DNA of 64,000 nt from an uncultured Arachnia sp. (GTDB lineage: Bacteria; Actinomycetota; Actinomycetes; Propionibacteriales; Propionibacteriaceae), in NCBI GenBank assembly GCA_947499145.1, contig CANMNB010000005.1, forward strand, positions 372,001-436,000. The letters are read 5' to 3'. The number at the start of each line of letters is the position of its first letter. Position 1 is the stretch's first letter. Shown here piece by piece: positions 23,272 to 32,805 of this stretch. Made by a program: the position numbers and the translations under genes. The notes under the pieces were generated by a model, which did not search any database, had not been told where the DNA came from, and saw only the letters and a list, made by a program, of their open reading frames with translations.

Positions 23272-25206
23272 ATGACCGACTTCCACGTCGCCGTCCACGG
23301 CAGCGACACCGCCGCCGGCACCGCTGACTCCCCCTTCCGCACCATCAACCGGGCCGCCCGAGAGGCACTACCGGGGGACGTCGTGACCGTGCACGAGGGT
23401 ACGTACCGGGAATGGGTCAACCCGCGACGCGGCGGGCTCAGCGACCTCCGTCGCATCACCTACCAAGCGGCTGAGGGCGAGCACGTCGTCATCAAGGGCT
23501 CCGAGGAGGTCAGTGGCTGGGAGCGCGACGGCGACGTCTGGCGAACGAAGGTGGACAACGCGTTGTTCGGGGACCACAACCCCTTCGCCCTGACCATCTG
23601 GGGCGACTGGCTCGCTCGGCCGCACGACCTCCCCGCCCACCTCGGCGACGTCTACCTCAACGGGCGCAGCCTCGACGAGGCCCTCTCGCTCGACGCCGTC
23701 CGCCACCCCGAGCGCCGCACCGAGATCATCGACGACTGGACCCAGCAGGTCGACCCGATCGAGGACCCGGACTGGACGACCAGGGTTTGGTACGCGGAGG
23801 TGGGCGAGGACGCCACCACCATCTGGGCCAACTTCGGCGACGCCGACCCGAACGACGAACTCGTCGAGATCAACGTGCGTCGGTCGGTCTTCTTCCCCGC
23901 CGAGCACCACGTCGACTGGATCACCGTCCGCGGTTTCGAGATGGCCCACGCCGCGACGCCATGGAGTCCCCCGACCGCAGACCAGCCGGGTCTCGTCGGC
24001 CCCAACTGGGCCAAGGGCTGGATCATCGAGGACAACCACATCCACGACTCGAAGTGCTCGGCCGTCTCGCTGGGCAAGGAGGCCTCCACCGGCGACAACT
24101 ACTCCGCCCTCCGCGGCGACAAGCCCGGCTACCAGTACCAGCTGGAATCCGTGTTCAGTGCGCTCGGCATCGGCTGGGACAAGGAGCGGATCGGCTCCCA
24201 CGTCGTGCGCCGCAACCACATCCACGACTGCGGCCAGAACGCCGTCGTCGGACACCTGGGCTGCGTGTTCTCCACCATCGAGGGCAACGACATCCACCAC
24301 ATCGCCACCCGGCGCCAGTTCTACGGCTACGAGATCGCCGGCATCAAGCTGCACGCCGCCATCGACGTCCGGATCGAGGGCAACCACATCCACGACTGCT
24401 CGCTGGGCATCTGGCTGGACTGGCAGACCCAGGGCACCCGGCTGACTCGCAACGTCCTGCACCACAACAACCGCGACCTGTTCATCGAGGTCAGCCACGG
24501 CCCCTACCTCGTGGACCACAACGTGTTCGCCTCCCCCGTCGCGCTGGAGAACTTCAGCCAGGGCGGCGCCTACGTCGCGAACCTCTTCGGAGGCACGGTG
24601 CGGCTGGAGGACGTCCTGGACCGCGCCACCCCCTACCACCGACCCCACAGCACGGAGGTGGCCGGGTACGCCGTCATCATCGGCGGCGACGACCGCTTCA
24701 TCGGCAACGTCTTCGCCGACCACGAGTCCGGCGCGCCGGTGTCCGGCCTCGCCGGGACCGCGGTCTACGACGACTACCCCGCCTCGATCGAGGAGTACCT
24801 CGACGTCACCGCCGGCCGGTTCGGGGACGTCGAGAAGTTCCTCGGCGTCAAGCAGTACGTCGACATCCGCCACAACGCCTACGCCGGCTCCGCGCAGGCG
24901 TTCGGCGGGGAGCAGGATCCGCACCGGGTCGACGGGAGCTTCCGCGTGGTGGTCGAGGACGGGACCGCCTACCTGGAATCCCGGCTCGACGGCGCCTGGG
25001 ACGCTGTGCGCACTCCGGCCGTCGACGGCCGTGACCTCGTTCGGGTGCGCTTCGTCGATGCGAACTTCGAGGACCCTGATGGGCGACCCGCCCGCTTGGA
25101 CCGGGACCTCGTCGGCAACGCCAAGACGCACGGCGAGGGCTACGCCCCCGGACCGGTGGCCAATCTGGGTTCTGGCGAGCGCCGGACTCAGCTCTGGCCC
25201 CAGTAG
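23272..25206 (+). CDS. GH120 beta-xylosidase (right-handed parallel beta-helix)
   Basis: 644-aa enzyme closely resembling the GH120 beta-xylosidase XylC of Thermoanaerobacterium as I recall it: HVAVHGSDTAAGTADSPFRT at the start, FEMAHAATPWSPPTADQPGL in the middle, PHSTEVAGYAVIIGGDDRF later. The nucleophile and acid/base would be Asp383 (in IWLDWQ) and Glu406 (in FIEVSHGP), one residue from the published XylC pair. It would release xylose from the non-reducing end of xylo-oligosaccharides. There is no signal peptide, so it acts in the cytoplasm. It follows the iron operon by 27 bp and overlaps the M18 gene end by 19 bp. Confidence 0.88.
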   Translation: MTDFHVAVHGSDTAAGTADSPFRTINRAAREALPGDVVTVHEGTYREWVNPRRGGLSDLRRITYQAAEGEHVVIKGSEEVSGWERDGDVWRTKVDNALFGDHNPFALTIWGDWLARPHDLPAHLGDVYLNGRSLDEALSLDAVRHPERRTEIIDDWTQQVDPIEDPDWTTRVWYAEVGEDATTIWANFGDADPNDELVEINVRRSVFFPAEHHVDWITVRGFEMAHAATPWSPPTADQPGLVGPNWAKGWIIEDNHIHDSKCSAVSLGKEASTGDNYSALRGDKPGYQYQLESVFSALGIGWDKERIGSHVVRRNHIHDCGQNAVVGHLGCVFSTIEGNDIHHIATRRQFYGYEIAGIKLHAAIDVRIEGNHIHDCSLGIWLDWQTQGTRLTRNVLHHNNRDLFIEVSHGPYLVDHNVFASPVALENFSQGGAYVANLFGGTVRLEDVLDRATPYHRPHSTEVAGYAVIIGGDDRFIGNVFADHESGAPVSGLAGTAVYDDYPASIEEYLDVTAGRFGDVEKFLGVKQYVDIRHNAYAGSAQAFGGEQDPHRVDGSFRVVVEDGTAYLESRLDGAWDAVRTPAVDGRDLVRVRFVDANFEDPDGRPARLDRDLVGNAKTHGEGYAPGPVANLGSGERRTQLWPQ

Positions 25207-26453
25207 GACTCCATCCCGCGAGCCAGGAGGTACGGGTCCTCGACGCCGCACATCTCACGAGCCGAGTGCATGCTCAGCAGCCCGATGCCGACGTCCACGG
25301 TGGTGATCCCGAGCCGGGTGGCGGTGATGGGGCCGATCGTCGAGCCGCACGGCATCGCGTTGTTGGAGACGAACGACTGCGTGGGCACGTCGGCCGCCTC
25401 GCACGCGCGCAGCCAGATGCCGGCGCCGACGGCGTCGGTCGCGTAGCGCTGGTTGGCGTTGAGCTTGACCAGCGGGCCGCGGTTGGGCAGCGGCCGCACG
25501 TTCGGGTCGTGGTGCTGCGGGTAGTTGGGGTGGACCAGGTGCCCGCTGTCGGCCGAGATGCAGGAGCTGCGTGCCAGCATCGCGTACGTAGCGTCGAGGC
25601 CAAGCCCGGCGCTGGCGGCGATGCGCAGGAGGACGTGCTCCAGCACCGGTCCCGCAGCGCCGGACGACGTCGCGGAGCCGACCTCCTCGTGGTCGAAGGC
25701 GATGAACACCTGGACGTGCTCGCTGGCCCCGACCTCCTCGATCGCGGCCAGCGCCGCGTGCGTACTGGACAGGTTGTCCAGCCGGGCGGAGGCGAAGAAC
25801 TCGTCCCGCAGCCCGAAGCGGGCGGGGGCGGCGACGTCGAAGGTGAACAGGTCGTGGGCCAGGACGTCGTCCGCGTCCACGCCCGCGAGTCCCGCGAGGT
25901 GATCCAGCAGGATCCCCTCCCCCGAGACCGCGAGGACAGGCTGCATGTGGGCCTGCCGATCGAGCTTCAGCCCATCGTTGACCTGCCGGTCCAGGTGGAT
26001 GGTGAGCTGCGGGACGCGGGCGACCGGGCCGGTGCGCACCAGGTGGGTGGCGCCGTCGCGCGTCACGAGGCGACCGGCGATCCCCAGCTCGCGGTCGAGC
26101 CAGGAGTTCAGGAGCATGCCGCCGTAGATCTCCACGCCCACCTGCGTCCACCCCACGCTGGAGGTGGTCTCCTGCGGCTTGACCTTGAGGGCCGGGGAGT
26201 CGGTGTGGGTACCGACGATGCGGAATTCTGTGGTGGTGGAGAAGGACTCCGGCTGCACCCAGGCCACGACCGCACCGTGACGTTGCACGAACCTCCGGCC
26301 CGCACCGGAGGGGAAGGCGGCTCGCTCGTCCACCTCCTCGAAGCCGGCACCGCGGAGACGATCGGCGATCGTCTGGGCGGCGTGGTACGACGTCGGGGAG
26401 GCGGCGACGAAGGCGCCCAGGTCATCAAGGTGGGAGGCAGCGTTTTCGAACAT
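25188..26453 (-). CDS. M18 family aminopeptidase
   Basis: 421-aa dinuclear-zinc aminopeptidase of the aspartyl aminopeptidase (PepC/ApeB) type. Metal and catalytic motifs: IVGTHTDSPALKVKP (first His-Asp), VFIAFDHEEVGSATSSGAAG (Glu-Glu with catalytic Glu) and the C-terminal GIGLLSMHSAREMCG (last His). It trims acidic N-terminal residues from peptides in the cytoplasm. ATG 26453 is chosen; GTG 26468 is five codons earlier and neither has a good ribosome-binding site. Confidence 0.92.
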   Translation of the reverse strand: MFENAASHLDDLGAFVAASPTSYHAAQTIADRLRGAGFEEVDERAAFPSGAGRRFVQRHGAVVAWVQPESFSTTTEFRIVGTHTDSPALKVKPQETTSSVGWTQVGVEIYGGMLLNSWLDRELGIAGRLVTRDGATHLVRTGPVARVPQLTIHLDRQVNDGLKLDRQAHMQPVLAVSGEGILLDHLAGLAGVDADDVLAHDLFTFDVAAPARFGLRDEFFASARLDNLSSTHAALAAIEEVGASEHVQVFIAFDHEEVGSATSSGAAGPVLEHVLLRIAASAGLGLDATYAMLARSSCISADSGHLVHPNYPQHHDPNVRPLPNRGPLVKLNANQRYATDAVGAGIWLRACEAADVPTQSFVSNNAMPCGSTIGPITATRLGITTVDVGIGLLSMHSAREMCGVEDPYLLARGMESYWGQS

Positions 26454-26503
26454 GGCCCCAGTAAACACGCTTGAACTTGATCAGGCATGCCACCCTTGAC
26501 CTC

Positions 26504-27343
26504 GTGAGTTCCTTCTTTGCACCACAGGCACGTGGCGACTCCTGGTTCCGGCTCGGCCGCCTCGAGGTCACGTCGACGATGGCCCTTGTTCTGCTCGGCG
26601 CCGTCGGTCTCGTCGCGTCGGCCATCGTCCCATCCCTCCCGGCACTGCTGGCGTTCCTCCCCGCTCGCGTCTTCGCCGGCGAGGTCTGGCGCATCGTCAC
26701 GTGGCCGGTCACGGAGGGCGTCTCGCTGTGGTCCCTGCTGACGCTGGTGATCCTGTGGTACTTCGGCTCCCAGCTGGAGGCGACCGTCGGGAAGATCCCG
26801 ATGGCCAAGCTCTACGTCGGCGCCTGGGCGGCCATGACGGCCGCGGCCGCCTTCGTCGGGATCCTCGCCCCCAACGCGGTGGCCCTCATCGGCCTCGACC
26901 AGATCCAGTTCGCCATCCTGCTGCTGTGGATCGCCGAGTACCCCACCCGGCCGTTCTTCTTCCGCATCCCCGCCTGGGTCATCGGCGCCGTCCTGCTCGG
27001 CATCCAGTTGCTGGGCTGGATCGCCGCACGCGCCTGGGGCACCGTCGTCGCCGAGTTGCTCGGTCTCTTCGGCGTGGCCGTGGCCGCACGCGGTGTGGGG
27101 TTGCTGAGCTCCTATTCCTGGATCCCCGGGGGCCGCTCGTCACGACGCCCCTCGAGCCGGTCCTCCTCCCGCGGGAAGCCCGGTGGCAGCCGACCCGCCC
27201 GTGGTGAGCGCCGTCGCATGGCCGACGAGCAGCGGCTCGACGAGCTGCTGGCCAAGATCAGCGCCCAGGGACTGCACTCCCTCAGCAAGGGCGAGCGCGC
27301 CGAGCTGGACAAGCTGCGGGAACGTCGCCAACGCCACCGCTGA
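26504..27343 (+). CDS. Rhomboid-like membrane protein, probable pseudoprotease
   Basis: About 279-aa protein with six hydrophobic segments and a basic, Ser/Arg-rich tail. The fold pattern is derlin/rhomboid-like: EVWRIVTWPVTEGVSLW and LVILWYFGSQLEATVG in the first half. The rhomboid catalytic GxSG serine and last-helix histidine are not visible, so it is probably inactive. The C-terminal RLDELLAKISAQGLHSLSKG, followed by ERAELDKL, is the short helical element appended to many bacterial rhomboid-like proteins. GTG 26504 is chosen; TTG 26471 is in frame. Confidence 0.75.
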   Translation: MSSFFAPQARGDSWFRLGRLEVTSTMALVLLGAVGLVASAIVPSLPALLAFLPARVFAGEVWRIVTWPVTEGVSLWSLLTLVILWYFGSQLEATVGKIPMAKLYVGAWAAMTAAAAFVGILAPNAVALIGLDQIQFAILLLWIAEYPTRPFFFRIPAWVIGAVLLGIQLLGWIAARAWGTVVAELLGLFGVAVAARGVGLLSSYSWIPGGRSSRRPSSRSSSRGKPGGSRPARGERRRMADEQRLDELLAKISAQGLHSLSKGERAELDKLRERRQRHR

Positions 27344-27473
27344 CGGGACGGGCGGCATGAGCATCGCTGTAGTCGCCTTGTTCGAAACCCGACACTGGCT
27401 CCACACCTCACCCGTCGTGGGCGATCCGCCGTCGAACCGCGACTCCGTGTTCGGGATTTTGAGGCGGACGGGG

Positions 27474-27498
27474 GAAAATCGATCACTGATCGATTTTC
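27474..27498. promoter_or_regulatory. Perfect 25-bp palindrome upstream of rmuC
   Basis: GAAAATCGATCA, a central C, then TGATCGATTTTC: two perfect 12-base arms in A/T-rich sequence inside very GC-rich surroundings. It lies 62 bp before the rmuC start and 131 bp after the rhomboid-like stop. There is no run of T, so an operator is more likely than a terminator. The rest of 27344-27559 holds no gene that I can support. Confidence 0.6.
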
Positions 27499-27559
27499 GG
27501 GAGGGCGGCGCCGGGTGGCGATCCACGGTTTTGTCGGTGACCCCTGACAGGCTGGAAGC

Positions 27560-29047
27560 ATGACCACGACAGGCATCCTCGTCAGCGTGCTGGCCCTCCT
27601 GCTCGGAGCCGGAGCGGGCTGGCTGCTCGGACGCATGCTGAGCACGCGCACAGCGGCTGCCCAGGCCTCCCAGGAGCACGAGCGCGCGCTCGCCGACGCC
27701 CGGCTCGACGCCTCCACCGCGCGGTCGGAGGCCAGTCGCGCGCGGGAGGACCTCTCCGCTGTCCGGCTGGAACTGGCGCAGCGGCAGGCGTCCCAGGCCG
27801 AGCTCCGGACGGCGTCCGTGGAGGCGCAACGCGAGGTGGCCGTGGCCCAGGCCGCCACCTCCCGCGCCCAGGCCGAGCTGTCGCGCGCCCAGGCAGAGCG
27901 CGACGCAGCCCTCTCGCTGGTCGAGGAGCTCAAGTCAGACCGGGAGAAGCTGGTCAACCAGTTCAAGGTGCTCTCGGAGGAATCGCTGGAGCGCCAGGGC
28001 GCCAAGCAGGACAAGACGGCGCAGGAGCGCCTCGCCGCCACCCAGCAGATGGTCACCCCTCTGACGGAGGGACTGCGGCAGCTCAACGAGCGGTTGAGCC
28101 AGGTGGAGAAGGAACGTGCCCACATGGCCGCTGAGCTCGGTGAGCAGATCCGCTCGGTCCTCACCTCGGGCGAGACCATCCGGCGGGAGGCCAGCGTGCT
28201 CTCCAACGCCCTGCGCAAGCCCCAGGTCCGAGGCTCGTGGGGGGAGCAGAGCCTGCGCAGGATCGCGGAGATCTCGGGCATGGCGGCCCGATGCGACTTC
28301 GACGACCAGCAGACCTACACCGCCGCCGACGGCGAGCGGTTCCGCCCCGACATGCGGGTGAACCTCCCGCAGGACCGCATCGTGTTCGTGGACTCCAAGG
28401 TTCCGCTGTCGGCCGTGCTCGACGCCTACAGCTGCGAGGACGACGAGCTGCAGAAGCAGCACCTCCAGACGTTCGCCCGGCACGTGCGCACGCACATCGA
28501 GCAGCTCAGCTCGAAGGACTACTGGTGCCTCGACGTCCGCTCCCCGGAGTTCGTCATCCTGTTCCTCGGTTCCGACGAGTTCCTCCGCTTGGCGCTCGAG
28601 CAGATGCCGGACCTTCACGAGTTCGCCGTGCGCCACAACGTCGCGCTCGCCTCCCCCGGCCTGCTGATCCCGATGCTGCGCAGCATCTCCCACAGCTGGA
28701 AGCAGTCCGAACTGGCGGAGTCCGCGGCCGAGGTCATCGGCATGGCGCGCGAGCTCCACAAGCGGCTGTCCACGCTGGGCGGCCATGTGGACAAGCTCGG
28801 GCGCTCCCTCACGTCGTCGGTGAAGGCCTACAACCAGGCCGTGAGCTCCATTGAGTCGCGCGTGATGGTCCAGGCCCGGAAGTTCCAGGACATGGGTGTC
28901 GTGGAGCAGGAGCTCGGGCAGCTCAGCACCATCGACGAACCCGTCCGCGAACATGCCGTGCCGGAGATGCTGGAGTACGACGAGCAACTGCAGGAGCTCG
29001 CCCTGCTGGACCGCGTGCGCCCGGTCACTCGCGCCATCGGCGAGTAG
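27560..29047 (+). CDS. rmuC: DNA recombination protein RmuC
   Basis: 495-aa protein: one N-terminal membrane segment (LVSVLALLLGAGAGWLLGRM), a long Ala/Arg/Glu-rich coiled coil (residues ~35-200), then the RmuC nuclease-like domain with LRKPQVRGSWGEQSLRRIAE, FRPDMRVNLPQDRIVFVDSK (PD-(D/E)XK-type core) and YWCLDVRSPEFVILFLGSDE. RmuC limits rearrangement at inverted repeats in E. coli. The gene follows a region with a strong palindrome and is 8 bp before ilvA. Confidence 0.93.
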   Translation: MTTTGILVSVLALLLGAGAGWLLGRMLSTRTAAAQASQEHERALADARLDASTARSEASRAREDLSAVRLELAQRQASQAELRTASVEAQREVAVAQAATSRAQAELSRAQAERDAALSLVEELKSDREKLVNQFKVLSEESLERQGAKQDKTAQERLAATQQMVTPLTEGLRQLNERLSQVEKERAHMAAELGEQIRSVLTSGETIRREASVLSNALRKPQVRGSWGEQSLRRIAEISGMAARCDFDDQQTYTAADGERFRPDMRVNLPQDRIVFVDSKVPLSAVLDAYSCEDDELQKQHLQTFARHVRTHIEQLSSKDYWCLDVRSPEFVILFLGSDEFLRLALEQMPDLHEFAVRHNVALASPGLLIPMLRSISHSWKQSELAESAAEVIGMARELHKRLSTLGGHVDKLGRSLTSSVKAYNQAVSSIESRVMVQARKFQDMGVVEQELGQLSTIDEPVREHAVPEMLEYDEQLQELALLDRVRPVTRAIGE

Positions 29048-29055
29048 CGGCAACA

Positions 29056-30333
29056 ATGGGCAGCATGACTGCCCTGACCGAGCTCGCTGAACTGGTCACC
29101 GACGCTGCCCGGCGCCTCGCGGGTGTGGCAGTCCGCACTCCGGTGCAGCGCAGCCACCGCCTGTCGCTCGCCAGCGGATCCGAGGTGTGGCTGAAGCGAG
29201 AGGACCTGCAGCCCGTCCGCTCCTACAAGCTTCGGGGTGCCTACAACCTCATCTCCCAGCTCAGCGCCGAGGAACAGGCCGCAGGCGTCATCTGCGCCTC
29301 CGCAGGCAACCACGGTCAGGGAGTCGCGTACAGCTGCGCGCAGCTCGGGATCTCGGGCACCGTCGTGGTGCCCAGCACCACTCCTCGGCAGAAGCGGCAA
29401 CGGATCGTGGACCTCGGACGGGGTCAGGTCGAGTTGGTGCTCGCCGGATCGACCTACGACCAGGCCGGTGCCGCCGCCGCAGCGATGGCCGCCGAGCAGG
29501 GCCGGGTGGTCGTGCCCGCCTTCAACGACCCCCGCACCGCCGCCGGGCAGGGCACCCTCGTCGCCGAGGCCGTCGAGCAGCTGGGGTTCGTCCCCGACGT
29601 CGTGGTCCTCCCCCTGGGCGGCGGCGGCCTGATCTCGGGAGCCGCTGCGTGGCTGCGCACCCACCACCCGGAGGTACGCATCATCGGGGTGGAGCCTGAG
29701 GGCGCCCCCTGCGCCGCGGCCGCCATGTCCGCCGGGCGGCCCGTGACCCTGCCCGAGATCGACACCTTCGTGGACGGTGCCGCCGTCAGCCGGGTCGGGG
29801 ACTTCACGTTCACGATCATCAACGAGGCCCGCCCCGAACTCTTCCGGGTTCCGGAGGGCCAGGTGTGTTCCGAGATGCTGGAGATGTACCAGATCGACGG
29901 CATCATCGCCGAACCGGCTGGGGCCCTCGCGACGGCGGCGCTGCCCGGCCCGGGGCCCGGGCCACGGCTGCACATCCCCTCGGGTTCCACCGTGCTGTCG
30001 GTGGTCTCCGGGGGCAACAACGACGTCGCGCGGTACGCCGAGGTGGTGGAGCGTTCCTTGGTCCACGAGGGCCGGAAGCGCTACTTCCTGGTGCAGTTCC
30101 CGCAGGAGCCGGGCGCGCTACGACGCTTCCTCGACGACGTCCTCGGCCCGGAGGACGACATCACCTACTTCGAATACGTCAAACGCAGCAGTCGTGACAC
30201 CGGTCCGGCGCTCGTGGGGGTTGAACTCGGCCACCCGGGCGACTACCGATTCCTGCTGCAAAGGATCGCGGAGTGCGGGATGGAGGTCTCCGAGGTGGAC
30301 TCGGACTCCCCGTTCTTCCGCTTCCTGGTCTGA
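29056..30333 (+). CDS. ilvA: Threonine ammonia-lyase
   Basis: 425-aa PLP enzyme making 2-oxobutanoate from threonine, the first committed step of isoleucine synthesis. The PLP lysine lies in VRSYKLRGAYNLISQL, the phosphate loop is VLPLGGGGLISGAA, and SAGNHGQGVAYS is the substrate loop. The C-terminal ~90 residues (KRYFLVQFPQEPGALRRFLD onward) form one ACT-like domain, the short actinobacterial/Corynebacterium form that is isoleucine-inhibited. ATG 29065 is an alternative start. It lies 8 bp after rmuC. Confidence 0.93.
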   Translation: MGSMTALTELAELVTDAARRLAGVAVRTPVQRSHRLSLASGSEVWLKREDLQPVRSYKLRGAYNLISQLSAEEQAAGVICASAGNHGQGVAYSCAQLGISGTVVVPSTTPRQKRQRIVDLGRGQVELVLAGSTYDQAGAAAAAMAAEQGRVVVPAFNDPRTAAGQGTLVAEAVEQLGFVPDVVVLPLGGGGLISGAAAWLRTHHPEVRIIGVEPEGAPCAAAAMSAGRPVTLPEIDTFVDGAAVSRVGDFTFTIINEARPELFRVPEGQVCSEMLEMYQIDGIIAEPAGALATAALPGPGPGPRLHIPSGSTVLSVVSGGNNDVARYAEVVERSLVHEGRKRYFLVQFPQEPGALRRFLDDVLGPEDDITYFEYVKRSSRDTGPALVGVELGHPGDYRFLLQRIAECGMEVSEVDSDSPFFRFLV

Positions 30334-30339
30334 CTCCGC

Positions 30340-31317
30340 TCAGTGCTTAAGGGCGGATGCCTTCAGGTCCCGGCGCAGCTCCGGCGGCAGCGAGAACGTG
30401 AGGTTCTCCTCCGTCAGGCGCTCCTCTTCCGCTGCGGGGAAGCCCCGCTCCTGCAGATACTCCAGGACGCCTTGGACCAGCTCGTCGGGGACGGAGGCGC
30501 CGCTGGTCACGCCGACGGCGCTGACGCCCTCGAGCCACTCCGGCAGGATCTCCCCAGCGTTGTCGATGCGGTGGGACGCCTTCGCGCCGGCCTCGAGGGC
30601 CACCTCGACCAGACGGACCGAGTTCGAGGAGTTGCGGGACCCCACGACGATCATCAGGTCGCACTTGGGCGCGATCTGCTTGACCGCCTGCTGGCGGTTC
30701 TGGGTGGCGTAGCAGATGTCGTCCGACGGCGGATCCATCAGCAGCGGGAACTTCTGGCGCAGCCGGGTGACGGTCTCCATGGTCTCGTCCACACTGAGAG
30801 TGGTCTGGCTGAGCCAGGCCATGGGCTTGTCCGTGGGCAGGTCCAGCTTGTCGACATCCTCGGGACGTTCCACCAGCGTCATCCGGTGGGGAGCCTCCCC
30901 CATGGTGCCCTCGACCTCCTCGTGGCCGGCATGGCCGATGAGGAACATGTCGACGTCCTGGGTGTCGAACCGCTTGGCCTCACGGTGGACCTTGGTCACC
31001 AGCGGGCAGGTGGCGTCGATGGTCCGGAGCTGCCGCATGGCCGCCTCCGCATGGACTGCCGGTGAGACACCGTGCGCGGAGAAGACCACCAGCGCGTCCT
31101 CCGGCACCTCGGAGAGTTCCTCGACGAAGATGGCGCCCCGCGCCTCCAGGTCCTCGACCACGTGGCGGTTGTGCACGATCTGTTTGCGCACGTACACCGG
31201 CGCGCCGTAGGTCTCCAGGGCCTTCTCGACGGTGATCACCGCTCGGTCCACGCCGGCGCAGTAGCCGCGCGGCGCAGCGACGATGACTCGCTTGTTCGGG
31301 TCAGTGGCGGTGTCCAT
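30340..31317 (-). CDS. ispH: 4-hydroxy-3-methylbut-2-enyl diphosphate reductase
   Basis: 325-aa [4Fe-4S] enzyme making IPP and DMAPP at the end of the MEP isoprenoid pathway. The three cluster cysteines fall in [24 protein letters not shown] and [12 protein letters not shown]. The catalytic-loop [16 protein letters not shown] and proton-donor region [12 protein letters not shown] are complete. ATG 31317 gives a family-standard length. It is convergent with ilvA (6 bp apart). The prenyltransferase at 36001 would use its products. Confidence 0.96.
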   Translation of the reverse strand: MDTATDPNKRVIVAAPRGYCAGVDRAVITVEKALETYGAPVYVRKQIVHNRHVVEDLEARGAIFVEELSEVPEDALVVFSAHGVSPAVHAEAAMRQLRTIDATCPLVTKVHREAKRFDTQDVDMFLIGHAGHEEVEGTMGEAPHRMTLVERPEDVDKLDLPTDKPMAWLSQTTLSVDETMETVTRLRQKFPLLMDPPSDDICYATQNRQQAVKQIAPKCDLMIVVGSRNSSNSVRLVEVALEAGAKASHRIDNAGEILPEWLEGVSAVGVTSGASVPDELVQGVLEYLQERGFPAAEEERLTEENLTFSLPPELRRDLKASALKH

Positions 31318-31352
31318 GATCTCCAGTCTACGGGGCGCGTGTCGCGGCCCGG

Positions 31353-31925
31353 TCACTCGCGCAGCTGGCGCATCACCGGGCTGACCTTCGCGAGCTCCTC
31401 GAGGAGGGCCCGGGCCGCCTCCTCGACCGGCTCGGGCGGCGTGAAGCTGGTCCGATCCTTGTCGACGTACTCGGCCACGCGCTGCACCGCGACGTTGGCA
31501 TGACACGGGAACATGTGCAGCGTGGTGACCACCTGCTTCAGCATCTGTACGGCCCTGATGCCCCCGGACATCCCGCCGTAGGAGACGAACCCCACCGGCT
31601 TGTTGCCCCACTCCTGGTACAGGTAGTCCAGCGCATTCTTGGCCTGGGCGTTCATCCCGAAGTTGTACTCGGGCGTCACCAGCACGATGGCATCCGAACG
31701 ATCGATCCGCTCGGACCACCGCTTGGTGTGCTCATGGGTGTAGCGACGCATGGCGGGGTGGTTCGGTTCGTTCATGAACGGCAGGTCGATCTCCGCCAGG
31801 TCCGCCACCTCAACCTCGAAGCCGCCGAAGTCGCGGGCGCGCTCCACGAACCAGCGTCCCACGACGCCGCCGACGCGGCCGGGTCGGGTGCTGCAGATGA
31901 TCACTTGCAGGACGGGGTTGCCCAT
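31353..31925 (-). CDS. NADPH-dependent FMN reductase family protein
   Basis: 190-aa flavodoxin-fold oxidoreductase. The FMN phosphate loop is [20 protein letters not shown], and the conserved [20 protein letters not shown] (PEYN motif) and [18 protein letters not shown] follow. Such proteins reduce FMN, quinones or azo/chromate compounds with NAD(P)H; the substrate is uncertain. It lies 35 bp upstream of ispH on the same strand and could be in its operon. Confidence 0.9.
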   Translation of the reverse strand: MGNPVLQVIICSTRPGRVGGVVGRWFVERARDFGGFEVEVADLAEIDLPFMNEPNHPAMRRYTHEHTKRWSERIDRSDAIVLVTPEYNFGMNAQAKNALDYLYQEWGNKPVGFVSYGGMSGGIRAVQMLKQVVTTLHMFPCHANVAVQRVAEYVDKDRTSFTPPEPVEEAARALLEELAKVSPVMRQLRE

Positions 31926-31969
31926 GTCGCCTCCGGTGCGGTTGCCATTTCAACCACCACCCTAGCTGC

Positions 31970-32755
31970 TCAGCCGAGCATCACCGCCCCAACCAGGAGC
32001 AGCGTCGCGGCGATCTCCCCGATGCCCAGCGCCTTGGGGGTGACGGTCCTGCCCCGCATCGGACCCCACAGGGGCAGCGCGAGCGCCCGCACCGCCATGA
32101 CGGCGAAGAACGCCGCCAGCCACCCCGCCGAGAACGGCTCCGGCACGAGGAGGGCCGTCGCCGCGGCGAGGGCGTGCCAGACCACCGACGCGACGACCCA
32201 GGGCCACTCGCCGCGCTCGCGGATCATCGTCTTGACGTAGAGCACCGTGCCGAAGAAGTAGGCGAAGCTGACCGCGGCGATGACGCCCAGGCCCGGCAGC
32301 TGCCCGACACGAGTGACGCCGTCGCTACCGAGGACCAGCGGCAGGAGGGAGGCCGCCGCGACCGTCGCCAGCCCCGACAGCAGCGCGCGTTCCCGGCGCT
32401 GCCAGGACAGCCACAGCGCGATCCCGGTCAGCGGAGCGAAGACGCCCACCCACGACCACCACGACGGTTCGAGCACCAGCAGCACGACCCCGAGCGCACC
32501 CGCCGTCACCGCGTAGGTGGCCATCGCCCGCAGGTAGCGCGGCTTGCGGTGCGACTTGAGCCACTGCGTGGTGGCGAAGAACGCGAAGTACCCCGTGAGC
32601 CAGAAGACGAACAGCACCACCCAACCGGCCTCGAAGGGCTCGCGGCTCGCCATCCACCACAGGCCCAGAAGCCACGGCGTGACGAGCATCGCCCAGGCGC
32701 CATGCTGGTTCGGGACCCACCCGTCGCTCTTGCGGGGACGGGATCGGGGTGACAT
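31970..32755 (-). CDS. YwiC-like membrane protein
   Basis: 261-aa polytopic protein with about eight short hydrophobic helices. The N-terminal VPNQHGAWAMLVTPWLLGLW (NQHGAWAML is the family mark) and TQWLKSHRKPRYLR identify the YwiC-like family, which has an unknown role but sits near nitrate/anaerobic genes in Bacillus. ATG 32755 is preferred; ATG 32764 lies three codons earlier. It is divergent from xseA with 50 bp between starts. Confidence 0.87.
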   Translation of the reverse strand: MSPRSRPRKSDGWVPNQHGAWAMLVTPWLLGLWWMASREPFEAGWVVLFVFWLTGYFAFFATTQWLKSHRKPRYLRAMATYAVTAGALGVVLLVLEPSWWSWVGVFAPLTGIALWLSWQRRERALLSGLATVAAASLLPLVLGSDGVTRVGQLPGLGVIAAVSFAYFFGTVLYVKTMIRERGEWPWVVASVVWHALAAATALLVPEPFSAGWLAAFFAVMAVRALALPLWGPMRGRTVTPKALGIGEIAATLLLVGAVMLG

Positions 32756-32805
32756 GGCCACCATCGTAGGCGCGGCTCGTCGGAGCCCGACGGTAGGGTT
32801 TCGAC

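Noticed and set aside
23368-25251. Minus-strand 627-codon frame opposite the GH120 gene
   Set aside because: Val/Asp/Gly-rich shadow; the plus strand has unambiguous GH120 motifs.
27433-27453. Possible LexA box (CGAAC ... GTTCG) before rmuC
   Set aside because: The spacing between half-sites is 11 bases, too long for the actinobacterial SOS box.
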